A stretch of DNA of 64,000 nt. Source: AWTP1-13 sp963814055 (GTDB lineage Bacteria; Pseudomonadota; Alphaproteobacteria; Rhizobiales; Hyphomicrobiaceae). Under the pieces are notes generated by a model that did no database searches, had not been told where the DNA came from, and worked only from the letters and a program-made list of their open reading frames with translations. The DNA lies in NCBI GenBank assembly GCA_963814055.1, contig CAWFBJ010000002.1:62001-126000 (forward strand), written 5' to 3'. A program made the translations under genes and the position numbers. Of this stretch, positions 36,645 to 45,910 are shown piece after piece (position 1 is the stretch's first letter; the number at the start of each line of letters is the position of its first letter).

Positions 36645-37251
36645 CGGCCGCCCGCTCGGCTTCCGCATTCTCGCGTCTCAGCGTTTCGGCCGTGCGAATC
36701 GGCACGATGTCGTAGCGCTCGTAAAGCTCCCCCAGCAGGTCCCAGTCCTTGAGCACGGTGCGGTAGATCCAGCGGTAGCTGCGCGTTCCCCTGGCAACCG
36801 CGACGGCGCGCTCGCGGCCGATGAACTCGGATGTGACCGCGATCTCCAGCCAGTTCACGACCAGGTGCGAATAGGTGGCGTCGTAGTTGCGCGCGCCGTC
36901 GGGCAGCTCGATCGGCGCGTCGGGATAGCGGCGCACCAGCTCGTCGTAGAACGGCGCCATCATGTCGCGATCGGGCGTGCCGAGGTACCACAGATACCAG
37001 TGCATCTGTTCGTGCAGATAGGTCGAGAGCAGCAGGTCTTCGCTTTCAGCGAAGCGGTTGCCGAGGGTCAGTACCGGATGCGCGAAGGTGTCGCCGCCCG
37101 GCATGATGCGCACGACGGTGGTGTACTCGTAGCGGGAGAGATCGTGCCTGCGCCTGAGTGCCGCCAGCATGTCGCGCACGCGCTCGGCCTCGCGCTGGGC
37201 GTGCTCGACGTCGATGTCGATACGAAACTCTTCCCCGCCAGGACGTGCCAC
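36544..37251 (-). CDS. uncharacterised protein with a HExxH motif
   Basis: This is a 235-residue protein that I cannot place in a named family. It has a HExxH signature (His80-Glu81 ... His84 in YLHEQMHWYLW), which often binds zinc in metallopeptidases. The downstream half contains NYDATYSHLVVNWLEI and is rich in aromatic residues. The last 35 residues are Arg/Gly-rich and lie over the end of tadA on the other strand, so the true C-terminus may be shorter in related proteins. No signal peptide is seen. A peptidase-like cytoplasmic protein is an inference only. Confidence 0.65.
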   Translation of the reverse strand: MARPGGEEFRIDIDVEHAQREAERVRDMLAALRRRHDLSRYEYTTVVRIMPGGDTFAHPVLTLGNRFAESEDLLLSTYLHEQMHWYLWYLGTPDRDMMAPFYDELVRRYPDAPIELPDGARNYDATYSHLVVNWLEIAVTSEFIGRERAVAVARGTRSYRWIYRTVLKDWDLLGELYERYDIVPIRTAETLRRENAEAERAAVSGGRRKSRAATPRNASPRSRRRPRGRGGRTPG

Positions 37252-37338
37252 CGCGAGCCCCCTCCGCTCAGGACGCGAGGCAAGATGCGCAATCGATGTG
37301 GCGAGAGATAGTGTGGCGCCGAAAGCGCTGTGGATACT

Positions 37339-38205
37339 TTAAGAGATGGCCTCAAGACGCTGAGACAGCTGGCGTTTCAAGTCGTCCTTTGCGTCTTGCG
37401 CAGCATCCAGGATTTCGCCGATCTTGAAATAGTCCAGCGCGGAATAGGCGCCGACCTTGGGCCGGATGAAAATGTCGGGCGCAATCGACTTCAGCTTCTC
37501 GCGCGTAATGGAGTGGAACAGGAGCTGCGTCGCCCCGGTCACCGCTTCCACCGTGCCGGGCACCCGGGCACCTGGGCGCCGTTGCGGATCGCCGGTCACG
37601 TCGACCGCAACCGTGATGTCGGCGCGGTCCATCACCACGTCGTAGGGCACCGGATTGATATAGCCGCCGTCGATGAGCACGCGCCCCTCCAGCACGACGG
37701 GCCGCGCCATGCCGGGCAGCGCGCAACTCGCTGCCAGCGCCGGGATCACCGGGCCATGGTCAAGAATGACCTGCTCGATGGCGTAGAAATCGGCGGCGAT
37801 GGCGAGGAACGGGATCTTGAGGGATTCGAAATCGCTGTGCAGTACCTCCGGCAGCAGCATCTCGAACAGCGTGACGTTGTCGACGATGCCTGGCGAGCGC
37901 ACGCTCCACAGCGTTGAAATGCCGCCGCGCAGCTTGCCAGCAAACTGCTTGAAGAAGGTGGCGGCGCTGGTGAACTGGCTTTCGAAGCCCTCGCGGATTT
38001 CGGCGGCCGAGAGGCCTGCCGCATAGCATGCGCCGCAGATCGAGCCCATCGACGTGCCGGCAATGATCGACGGCTTGATGCCGAGCTCGTCGAACACTTC
38101 CAGCATGACGATGTGGGCCAGTCCGCGGGCCGAGCCGCCGCCGAGGGCCAGCGCGATGCGCGGTCCCGGCGCCATGGATTTTCCACCCGCGGACTCTACG
38201 GTCAT
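37339..38205 (-). CDS. patatin-like phospholipase family protein
   Basis: This 288-residue cytoplasmic-type patatin lipase has the oxyanion region LALGGGSARGLAH, the nucleophile motif GTSMG and the catalytic Asp in LIDGGYINPVPYD. It starts 4 bases inside the end of the upstream patatin gene, so the two are translationally coupled. The two proteins are clear paralogues from a tandem duplication. The substrate is unknown; RssA-like proteins are the closest architecture. Confidence 0.88.
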   Translation of the reverse strand: MTVESAGGKSMAPGPRIALALGGGSARGLAHIVMLEVFDELGIKPSIIAGTSMGSICGACYAAGLSAAEIREGFESQFTSAATFFKQFAGKLRGGISTLWSVRSPGIVDNVTLFEMLLPEVLHSDFESLKIPFLAIAADFYAIEQVILDHGPVIPALAASCALPGMARPVVLEGRVLIDGGYINPVPYDVVMDRADITVAVDVTGDPQRRPGARVPGTVEAVTGATQLLFHSITREKLKSIAPDIFIRPKVGAYSALDYFKIGEILDAAQDAKDDLKRQLSQRLEAIS

Positions 38206-39185
38206 AGCGAACGCCTGCGTGCGAACCGCTTCAGGCCGGAAAGCCGTTTTCTCGGCGGGGATGGTTCGCCGGGCAAGGGATCTGGCGGCAGCATCTCGGC
38301 AGTCTGGCTTGCCAGTACGCGTTCGAGCTGGCGCTTGAGCTGGTCTTTGGCCTGGCCGGCAGCCGTCATCACCTGCTTGAAGCGGTGGAATTCGAGCACG
38401 TGGAACTCGTCGACCTCGACATCGATATAGATGTCGGGTTGCTGGGCCTTGAGCTTCTCGCGCACGATCGAGCGCTGCAGGATCTGCGAGGATGAGACCA
38501 GCGCGGAGAAGGCGGACGGCTGGGATCTGCTGCCGGGGCCCAGCGCGGCGCCGCTGACATCGATGGCGACCGTGATGTCGGCATCGCCCTTGAGCACGTC
38601 GAACGGCAGCGGGTTGACCAGTCCGCCGTCCATCAGCACACGGCCGTCGCGGGTGACGGGGGTGAACAGCGCGGGCAGCGCCATGCTGGCGGCGATCGCG
38701 CTGCGCAGATCGCCGGAGTCGAGGACAATCTGCTCCTGGGCATAGAAGTCCGTTGCCACCACCTTGAGCGGAATGGCGAGGTGCGCGAAATCGCGCGCGA
38801 CCTTGGAGGGCAGCATATGGTCGAGCAGCAACTCGGGCTTCAGCAGCGACGACCGGATCGGCAGGATGTTGAGGAACCGCTGCACCGGTTCGGAGCGGGC
38901 TGACAGCAGGTAGCGGGTCAGGCCGAAGCGCTGGCTCAGCACTTCCTCGGTGTGCGCCTTGATGAGCCGGGCCGAGAGCCCCGAGGCGTAGGCCGCGCCG
39001 AACAACGCGCCGATCGACGTGCCGGCGATGACTTTGGGTTTGAGGCCCAGTTCGTCGAACACCTCCAGCATCAGGATGTGTGCAAGCCCACGCGCACCGC
39101 CCCCGCCCAACGCCAGCGCGATAGTAGGCCGCGTGGCGGGAAAGGTGGGCTTGCTGGACTGGAGAGATTTGCCGGGCGGGATCAT
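38202..39185 (-). CDS. patatin-like phospholipase family protein
   Basis: This 327-residue paralogue of the next gene has LALGGGGARGLAH, the nucleophile motif GTSIG and the catalytic Asp in LMDGGLVNPLPFD. It has short N- and C-terminal extensions (the C-terminus is Arg/Pro-rich) not shared with its neighbour. The catalytic dyad is intact in both copies, so neither looks like a decayed duplicate. It lies 30 bases after the dehalogenase-like gene on the same strand. Confidence 0.88.
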   Translation of the reverse strand: MIPPGKSLQSSKPTFPATRPTIALALGGGGARGLAHILMLEVFDELGLKPKVIAGTSIGALFGAAYASGLSARLIKAHTEEVLSQRFGLTRYLLSARSEPVQRFLNILPIRSSLLKPELLLDHMLPSKVARDFAHLAIPLKVVATDFYAQEQIVLDSGDLRSAIAASMALPALFTPVTRDGRVLMDGGLVNPLPFDVLKGDADITVAIDVSGAALGPGSRSQPSAFSALVSSSQILQRSIVREKLKAQQPDIYIDVEVDEFHVLEFHRFKQVMTAAGQAKDQLKRQLERVLASQTAEMLPPDPLPGEPSPPRKRLSGLKRFARRRSL

Positions 39186-39215
39186 GGGATCACCGCGCTC
39201 CGACGTGCCGCAACG

Positions 39216-40130
39216 TCAATCATTGCGATCCCTCTGGGCATTAAGGAACGGCACAAGCGCAGCCAGCGTGTCCTGCGGATTCTCCTCAGCCAGGAAGTGC
39301 CCTGAGTTGATCGAGGCGCCCGTCACGTTCGTGCACCAGTTTTTCCACGTTTCGAGCGGGTCGCCGGGAAGATAGCTTCGGGCCCAAAGGACGAACGTCG
39401 GACAGGCGATTCTGCGGCCGGCGGCAAGGTCGGCCTCGTCGCGCTGCCGGTCGATGGTGGCGCCGGCGCGATAATCCTCGCAGATCGCATGAATGCGGGC
39501 AGGGTCGGTCAGCAGCGCGCGATAGTGTTCCAGCGCTTCCGGCGCGAATGGCGAGAGATCGCGCGGCTTGGCCCAGCTTTTCAGCGTGTGCTCGAGATAG
39601 AACACCGGATCTTTGGCGATCAGCGTCTCGGGCATGGGGTTCGGCTGCGCCAGGAACGCCCAGTGGTAGGACTTGAGCATGCTTTCCGCGGTCGTGCGCC
39701 GCCACACTTCCGCGGTGGGGAAAATGTCGATCGGAATGAGTGCGGAGACGGCGTCAGGGTGGTCGAGCGCCAGCCGATAGGCGACGCGACCGCCGCGGTC
39801 GTGGCCCGCAACCATGAACCGCTCGTGGCCGAGCGCGCGCATGACGCTCAAGCAGTCGTCCGCCATGGCGCGCTTGGAGTAGGTGTGGTGCTCCGCATCG
39901 CCGGGCGGTGCCGAGCTTGCGCCGTAGCCGCGCAAGTCTGCGATGACCAGCGAACACTGCCGCTCGAGGCCGGGCGCTATCTTGTGCCAGGCGACGTGGG
40001 TCTGGGGGTAGCCGTGCAGCAGCAGCAACGGCGGCCCCGAGCCGCCGGTGCGCAGGTAGATCTCGACGCCCGTAGTGGTCTTGATGCGCCGTTCGGCAAA
40101 GCCGGGGAACAGATCCGGCATCGCGCTCAT
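39216..40130 (-). CDS. fluoroacetate dehalogenase-like alpha/beta hydrolase
   Basis: This 304-residue alpha/beta hydrolase closely follows the fluoroacetate dehalogenase of Rhodopseudomonas (RPA1163). The residues described for that enzyme are all present: nucleophile Asp111 in GHDRGGR with Arg112 and Arg115, catalytic Asp135 in IDIFPT, the halide-pocket His156 and Trp157 in YHWAFLAQP, Tyr220 in CEDYRAGA and catalytic His278 in SGHFLAEE. The numbering is shifted by only one or two residues. Cleavage of the C-F (or C-Cl) bond of haloacetates is therefore the leading hypothesis. It overlaps purD by 4 bases and precedes two patatin genes. Related epoxide hydrolases are the main alternative, but the His-Trp pair argues against that. 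Confidence 0.82.
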   Translation of the reverse strand: MSAMPDLFPGFAERRIKTTTGVEIYLRTGGSGPPLLLLHGYPQTHVAWHKIAPGLERQCSLVIADLRGYGASSAPPGDAEHHTYSKRAMADDCLSVMRALGHERFMVAGHDRGGRVAYRLALDHPDAVSALIPIDIFPTAEVWRRTTAESMLKSYHWAFLAQPNPMPETLIAKDPVFYLEHTLKSWAKPRDLSPFAPEALEHYRALLTDPARIHAICEDYRAGATIDRQRDEADLAAGRRIACPTFVLWARSYLPGDPLETWKNWCTNVTGASINSGHFLAEENPQDTLAALVPFLNAQRDRND

Positions 40131-41410
40131 GCCTTCCCCTCCTCCCGGTTGAGCGCCCGCCAGCCGATGTCGGAGCGGCAGAAACCACCAGGCCAGTCGA
40201 TCTTGGCCACGGCGCGATAGGCGCGCTGCTGCGCTTCGCGCACGGTTTTGCCGCGCGCGGTGACATTGAGCACGCGGCCGCCGGTGGCGAGCAGGCGTGG
40301 TCCTTCGTTGACGGTGCCGGCGTGGAATATTTCGACGCCTTCCACGGCTCGGGCGGCGTCGAGGCCACGGATCTCGCTGCCCTTGGCGTATTCGCCGGGA
40401 TAGCCGTTGGCGGCCATCACGACGGTCAGTGCCGCGTCATCGTGCCAGCGCAGGTCGAAGTGCTCCAGCACGCCGTCGGCGGTGGCGACGAGCGCGGGCA
40501 GCAGGTCCGACTTGAGGCGCAGCATCAGCACCTGCGTCTCGGGATCACCAAAGCGCGCGTTGTATTCGATCAGCTTGGGACCGGCCGCGGTGATCATCAG
40601 CCCGGCGTAGAGAACGCCCTTGAACGGCATGCCACGGGTGGCCATGCCGCGGATGGTCGGCCAGATGATCTCGTCCATCGTGCGCTGCGTGATCTGCGGC
40701 GTCATGACCGGCGCCGGCGAATAAGCGCCCATGCCGCCGGTGTTGGGACCATTCTCGCCGTCGAAGACGCGCTTGTGGTCCTGGGCCGCAATCAGGGGCA
40801 GCGCATGCGTGCCGTCGGTGAGAACGAAATAGCTCGCTTCTTCGCCCACCAGGCACTCTTCGATGACGACCTCCGCGCCGGCGGCGCCAAAGGCGCCCGC
40901 GAAGCAGTCCTCGATGGCGGCGGCGGCAACCTCGCGCGTCTCGGCCACCGTGACGCCCTTGCCGGCGGAGAGGCCATCGGCCTTGACGACGATGGGGACC
41001 GGCTGGGTTTCCAGGTAGGCAAGCGCCGATGCCTTGTCCTTGAAGCGGCCATAGGCTGCGGTCGGAATGCCGAACTCGGTGCAGAAATCCTTGGTGAAGC
41101 CTTTAGAGCCTTCAAGCTGGGCCGCCGCCTTCGATGGTCCGAACACCTTGATCCGCGCGGCGGCAAGGTCGTCGGCCAAGCCGGCCACCAGCGGCACTTC
41201 CGGCCCTATCACCACAAGGCCGATATCGCGATCGCGGCAGAAGCCGATGACGGCGGCGTGGTCGGCGGTATCGAGCGCCACGCACTCGGCCACCTCGGCA
41301 ATTCCGGCGTTGCCAGGCGCGCAATAGAGCTTCGTCAGCAGGGGACTCGCGGAAATGGCCCAGGCCAGGGCATGCTCGCGCCCGCCGGAACCGATCAGTA
41401 GGACATTCAT
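40127..41410 (-). CDS. purD: phosphoribosylamine--glycine ligase
   Basis: PurD (GARS) joins phosphoribosylamine and glycine in the second step of purine synthesis. The 427-residue sequence has the N-terminal GSGGREHALAWAI, the ATP-grasp region (KADGLSAGKGVTVA) and the LIEYNARFGDPETQ motif. The length is normal and the gene intact. It is divergent from xseA, about 120 bp away, and its stop overlaps the start of the dehalogenase-like gene. Confidence 0.95.
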   Translation of the reverse strand: MNVLLIGSGGREHALAWAISASPLLTKLYCAPGNAGIAEVAECVALDTADHAAVIGFCRDRDIGLVVIGPEVPLVAGLADDLAAARIKVFGPSKAAAQLEGSKGFTKDFCTEFGIPTAAYGRFKDKASALAYLETQPVPIVVKADGLSAGKGVTVAETREVAAAAIEDCFAGAFGAAGAEVVIEECLVGEEASYFVLTDGTHALPLIAAQDHKRVFDGENGPNTGGMGAYSPAPVMTPQITQRTMDEIIWPTIRGMATRGMPFKGVLYAGLMITAAGPKLIEYNARFGDPETQVLMLRLKSDLLPALVATADGVLEHFDLRWHDDAALTVVMAANGYPGEYAKGSEIRGLDAARAVEGVEIFHAGTVNEGPRLLATGGRVLNVTARGKTVREAQQRAYRAVAKIDWPGGFCRSDIGWRALNREEGKA

Positions 41411-41528
41411 GGGCCGAGCCCCGCCAAAAGCTCTGGAAAAGACACCAGCATTCGACGGCCCAATTGACCGTCTTGCGTCGCGCCCTCATGTATCATCGAA
41501 TGCCGACCGCACAAAGCCAGGGGTGATC

Positions 41529-43149
41529 GTGGCCGAGCCTGCCAGCACTGCCCGCCAGGGCGCAAATCTGCCGGAATTCTCGGTGTCGGAGTTGAGTTCC
41601 GCCATCAAGCGGACGCTCGAGGGCGCGTACGGCTATGTGCGGCTGCGCGGCGAGATCTCGGGGTTTCGCGGCGCGCATTCCTCGGGCCATTGCTATTTCA
41701 CCTTGAAGGACGAGAAGGCCCGCATCGAGGCCGTGATCTGGCGCACCACCGTGCAGGGCCTGCGCGTCAAGCCGGCGGAAGGGCTGGAGGTCATCGCCAC
41801 TGGGCGGGTGACGACGTATCCGGGCTCGTCCAAGTATCAGATCGTGATCGATGCGCTGGAGCCGGCCGGCATCGGCGCGCTGATGGCGCTGCTCGAAGAG
41901 CGCAAGAAGAAACTCGCCGCCGAGGGTCTGTTCGACGAGGCCAGGAAGCGCAAGCTGCCGTTCCTGCCGCGTGTCATCGGCGTCGTGACCTCGCCGACGG
42001 GCGCGGTGATCCGGGACATGCTGGCGGGGTTCACCGAGCGGTTTCCGGCGCGCGTGCTGCTGTGGCCGGTCAGGGTGCAGGGGGAGACGTGCGCGTCCGA
42101 GGTGGCCGCTGCGATCAAAGGGTTCAATGCTCTGCCGGTGGATGGCCCGATCCCGAGGCCCGATGTGCTGATCGTGGCGCGCGGCGGCGGCAGCCTCGAG
42201 GACCTGTGGGGGTTCAACGAGGAGATCGTGGCGCGCGCTGTGGCGGCGAGCAAAATCCCGCTCATTTCCGCGGTGGGCCACGAGACAGACTGGACCCTGA
42301 TCGACCTGGTCGCCGACGCGCGCGCGCCCACGCCTACCAAGGCCGCCGAATGGGCCGTGCCGAAGTACGGTGAGCTCACCGAGCAGACCGGCAAGTTCGG
42401 CGTGCGCCTGAAGACTGCGGCGCACAGGGCGCTCGATGGCATGCGCACGCATCTGCGGGCGGCGGCGCGCGGTCTCCCGCGGCGTCAGGATCTGGTCGCC
42501 CTGCCGCGCCAGCGCTATGACGCCGCCGAGCGCCGCCTGGGCCGCGCGCTGCTGGCGAACGCCCGGGCCCACGGCCTGCACCTGGCGCGGGTCCAGTCGC
42601 GGCTGGCGCCCCGGCTGCTCGACGCGCGCATGACGCGTGCCCGCGATCGGCTGGAGGTCGCTGGGACGGCGTGCGACAGCATCGTTGACGCGCAGCACGG
42701 GACCGCGCCGTGTGCGCTTGGAGCGTGTTGCGGGCCGGCTGTCGCCGCAGGCCATCGGCGATCGCGTCGCGCGCGGCCGTGAGCGCATGGTCGTACTCGA
42801 GGCGCGCTTGCGGCAGACCATGCTCAACGGGGTGGCGCGGCACAGGCGGCATCTCGACGGCAGTGCCGAAGCTGCTGGCATCTCTGAGCTACCACGGTGT
42901 GCTGCAACGGGGATTTGCGTTGGTGCGGGACGAGGCCGGGCGCAGCGTGCGGTCGGTGAGCGCAGATAGCCGTGGGCCAGCCGCTCGAAATCGAGCTTGC
43001 CGATGGCCATGTCGGCGCGCATGCGACGCATGCAGGTGCGCCGCGATCCGCTAAGCCGTCATCGCCTGCGGCCTGCGGCTGCACCGGGGCGAGGCAAGCA
43101 GGTGACGCAAGAGGGCAATCGCGGGGGCAACCAGGGATCGCTGTTTTGA
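41529..43149 (+). CDS. xseA: exodeoxyribonuclease VII large subunit (four apparent frameshifts)
   Basis: XseA is the large subunit of exonuclease VII, which degrades single-stranded DNA. The N-terminal OB-fold (FSVSELSSAIKRTLEG, RGEISGFRG) and catalytic core (GVVTSPTGAVIRDM, RPDVLIVARGGGSLEDLWGF, SAVGHETDWTL) are in one frame up to about 42.69 kb. The C-terminal helices then continue through three more frames (AGRLSPQAIGDRVARGRERM; SLSYHGVLQRGFALVRD; GQPLEIELADGHVG) and end with QGSLF, the usual terminal tail. Four one-base insertions explain all of this and agree with the stop frame. The corrected length is about 539. GTG at 41529 is chosen because AGGGG precedes it. Confidence 0.87.
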
Positions 43150-43193
43150 GGGACGCCATATCCCGGTCTTCGCCACTTAGGAGGGAGTACATC

Positions 43194-43287
43194 ATGGCAC
43201 TGCCCCGGCGACCGGTACTTGGGTTATGGTATGGAGCCCTGGGTGAAGCGCAACATCATTTGCGGCGTCGAGGTCGATAAGCAATGA
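43194..43287 (+). CDS. possible small protein translationally coupled to the DUF2093 gene
   Basis: A strong AGGAGG (43179-43184) lies 9 bases before an ATG at 43194. After MALP, one inserted base would lead into GDRYLGYGMEPWVKRNIICG and a stop that overlaps the DUF2093 start (ATGA). Without that correction the ATG frame runs only 28 codons. The sequence matches no family I know. It could be a real small protein of about 30 residues or a leader. Confidence 0.35.
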
Positions 43288-43531
43288 ATCGGTTCGAACG
43301 GCTGTTCGGCCTCAAGGGGGAGGCCAAGCTCCGCTATCTCGACGGCGAGTTCCAGGTGCTCTCGCCCGGCGATTTCGTGCGCTGCGCGGTACGGGTGAGC
43401 CTATCGCGCTGCCGGATTTGCGCTATTGGAGCGTCGAGTTGCAGGAGGCCTACGCCAGCGCCGAGATCGCCTTCGAGCGCTATCGCTCGTCTGCGAGCGC
43501 GGACCAAGAAGTAGAGGCGAACAGCGAATAG
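43284..43531 (+). CDS. DUF2093 family small protein (one apparent frameshift)
   Basis: The N-terminus, MNRFERLFGLKGEAKLRYLD followed by GEFQVLSPGDFVRCA, is the hallmark of DUF2093, a small alphaproteobacterial family of unknown function. A frame change near 43390 leads to the rest of the family pattern (GEPIALPDLRYWSVELQEAY) and a stop at 43531. Unlike the other breaks here, this one fits one missing base (or two extra). The corrected protein has about 82 residues. It sits between xseA and lpxK as in related genomes. Its 3' end faces the 3' end of lpxK. Confidence 0.7.
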
Positions 43532-44601
43532 ACATACTGCGCTACTGCGCTACTGCTCGCTACTGGCTCACTGCGCCCCTTGATTGCGCCGTCGATCAGC
43601 GCGGCAAGCCGCTCGGCATCGGGTTCGGCAAAAGTCAGCTTGATCTGCAGCACCCGCGTGGCGGCAGCAAGCGTCGGCCAGTTTCCCGGTCATGCCCTTG
43701 AGGCGCGCCAAATCCTTTTCGGTGCTGACGAGGCGTGCCTGGTGCCGGTCGGCAAGCGCCAGGAGACGGACAGCTTCCGTTTCCGTGAGGCGCTGGTGGT
43801 CGCGAAACGTGATGGACTCGGCAAGTTCGGCGCCCTGTGCTTCGAGCATCGTGAAAAAACGCCGGGGCGAGCCGATGCCGGCCCAGGCGACGATACGCTG
43901 ACCCTGCAGCCAGCGACGCATCGCCGGCAGGCGCAGTGGACGAGCGCAGTACCGGTCCATTGAACCGATGCCGCAGCCATTCCGCCACGCCATTGCCGGT
44001 GGCCGGCGCCGTTGACGACGATCGCTCCCGCCAGACCGAGCTGGAACTCGAGAGGTGCGCGCAGCGGGCCCGCCGGCATGACCAGGCCGATTGCCGAGGC
44101 CGCGAACGGCCATCGACCATGGCGATGGCAAGGTCCTTGGCCAGCGATGCGTTCTGCAGCCCGTCATCCATGACGAGAACGCTGGCCGGGCCGGACATCT
44201 GCCTCGACGACGCGTGCCCCTGCGGCGCGGTCGCGGGCGATCAGCGTTGGCACGACGCGGGCGAGCAGCAGATGCCTCGTCGCCGACATCGTCGGCGCTG
44301 TCGGTGCCGCGCGACCCAATGCGGTCCTGCGTGCCGCCCGCCATAGCCGCGGGTGAGCGCCACGGGATGCTGGCCGGCCGCCAGCAAACGCTCGCACAGA
44401 TGCAGCGACGAGCGGCGTTTTGCCGGTGCCGCCGGCGGTGAAATTGCCCGCGCAGATCACAGGCAGGCGGGAGCGATAGGGCGCGGCCCGCGCATAGCGT
44501 GTCGTGGCGGCCCAGCCGTAGATCGACGCCAGCGGCGCCAGACAAGCCGCCATGCCGCGGGCATCATCGCGATACCACCAGGCCGGCTCGTCAAGAGGCA
44601 C
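43480..44601 (-). CDS. lpxK: tetraacyldisaccharide 4'-kinase (about nine apparent frameshifts)
   Basis: LpxK phosphorylates the lipid A disaccharide at the 4' position. The N-terminal membrane-associated start (DEPAWWYRDDARGMAACLAP) and the Walker-type motif FTAGGTGKTPLV are in the first frame. The remainder appears as separated pieces in the expected order: LHLCERLLAAGQHPVALTRG, SVLVMDDGLQNASLAKDLAI, QRIVAWAGIGSPRRFFTMLE and LTFAEPDAERLAALIDGAIK. The frames cycle in one direction, as single-base insertions would produce. The GTG at 44601 overlaps the end of waaA. The C-terminal end is uncertain: the frame stays open to 43480, but homologues usually end near 43570. Confidence 0.78.
43535..43576. 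repeat. short degenerate tandem repeat, TACTGCGC type
   Basis: About four imperfect copies of an 8-10 base unit (TACTGCGC) lie between the DUF2093 stop and the conserved end of lpxK. It is a simple sequence repeat in a convergent gap, possibly affected by the sequence errors of this patch. Confidence 0.4.
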
Positions 44602-45910
44602 GCGCGAAACCGTCTTCGGCCGGCAGATGCAGCAGCAGGGCCTCCACCGTGCGCGGCAGCGCACCCGACAGCGCGGCCAGCGCAGTGTTGGCGCGCGTAT
44701 GCATGCGGCTGAGCTCGGTCTGGTCGGCGAGCAGCTGGCCGGCCGCGGAGGCAAGCTCGGGCGCTGAGCGGACGACGATAGCCGCGCTGATTGTTGATGA
44801 GCGCTTTGTAGGTGTCGGAGAAGTTCTGCCAATGCGGGCCGGTGAGAACGGCTGCACCCTGGCGCACGGCCTCGATCGGGTTCTGTCCGCCGCGGTCGAC
44901 GAGCGACCCGCCGATGAAGGCCACGGGCGCGAGCTTATAGAGCATGCCGAGTTCGCCGATCGTGTCGGCAATGTAGGCGTCGCTGGTGCGGTCCGGCAGG
45001 GCGCCGAGCGAGCGGCGCGCCACGCTGAGACCCTTGCCCTCGAGCAGTTCGCTGATCGCCGGCGCCGCGCTCGGGATGCCGCGGCGCGATGATAGTGCAC
45101 AAGTCGGGGATGGTCTGGCGTAGCTGGCAATGCGCCTCGGCGACGATGGCATCCTCGCCTTCGTGCGTACTCGCCGCCATCAGCAGCGTGCGGCCCTGGA
45201 GTGCGGGCTTCAGGCGCTCCAGCTCGGCCATGTCGATCGGCGGCGGCGGCGTGTCGATTTTGAGATTGCCCGCCGCGAAACGCGCCTGTGGCGCCCAGGG
45301 TCTTGAAGCGGCGCGTGAGCGTGTCGTTCTGCGTCAGCACCAGCGAGAAGCGGCTGAACAGCGGTCGTGCGACGCCCAGGCTGCGCCGCCAGCGCCGGAA
45401 CGATCGCTTGGTCATGCGGGCGTTGACCAGCGCCAGCGGGATGTCGCGCGCAGAACTTTCGAGGATGAGGTTCGGCCAGATTTCGGACTCGGTGAAGACA
45501 GCGAGGTCCGGCCGCCAGTGGTCGAGGAAACTGCGCACGTACTCGGGAGCATCGAGCGGCGCATACTGATGCATGGCGCGGGGTCCCAGACGCTCGGCAG
45601 CCAGTTTTGCCGATGTCACGGTGCCGGTCGTGAGCAGGAAGGACAGCCCCGGTCGCTGCTTGGACAGCTCCGTCATCAGCGGCAGGATGGCGTTGGTCTC
45701 GCCGACGCTGGCTGCGTGGAACCAGGCGAGCGGTCCCTGCGGCCTGGGCGTGCTGGGCCGGCCGAGGCGTTCCAGGCGCCGCGCCGGATCTTCTTTGCCG
45801 CGACGCTCGCGCAGCTTGAGCAGCAGCGGGACCGCCGGCCGTGCGAGAGATGTCAGCGTGCGGTACGCCTTCAGGCGCAGGCCGGGCTCGGCACGCCCGC
45901 TCAATGCCAT
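44591..45910 (-). CDS. waaA: 3-deoxy-D-manno-octulosonic acid transferase (three apparent frameshifts)
   Basis: WaaA (KdtA) adds Kdo to lipid A at the inner membrane. The N-terminal half is in frame (WFHAASVGETNAILPLM, FLLTTGTVTSAKLAAERL, RPDLAVFTESEIWPNLILE). The C-terminal half continues in two other frames (LLMAASTHEGEDAIVAEAH; FIGGSLVDRGGQNPIEAVRQ) and then returns to the first frame for the last 60 residues. Three one-base insertions explain why start and stop are in the same frame while the middle is not. The corrected length is about 439. The stop overlaps the lpxK start, the conserved waaA-lpxK order. Confidence 0.86.
   Translation of the reverse strand: MALSGRAEPGLRLKAYRTLTSLARPAVPLLLKLRERRGKEDPARRLERLGRPSTPRPQGPLAWFHAASVGETNAILPLMTELSKQRPGLSFLLTTGTVTSAKLAAERLGPRAMHQYAPLDAPEYVRSFLDHWRPDLAVFTESEIWPNLILESSARDIPLALVNARMTKRSFRRWRRSLGVARPLFSRFSLVLTQNDTLTRRFKTLGATGAFRGGQSQNRHAAAADRHGRAGAPEARTPGPHAADGGEYARRRGCHRRRGALPATPDHPRLVHYHRAAASRARRRRSANCSRARVSAWRAARSAPCRTAPATPTLPTRSANSACSISSRPWPSSAGRSSTAADRTRSRPCARVQPFSPARIGRTSPTPTKRSSTISAAIVVRSAPELASAAGQLLADQTELSRMHTRANTALAALSGALPRTVEALLLHLPAEDGFARAS

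Noticed and set aside
43535..43576. Tandem TACTGCGC units as a CRISPR or regulatory array
   Set aside because: The units are only 8-10 bases, imperfect and without spacers; it is a simple degenerate repeat in an error-prone patch.
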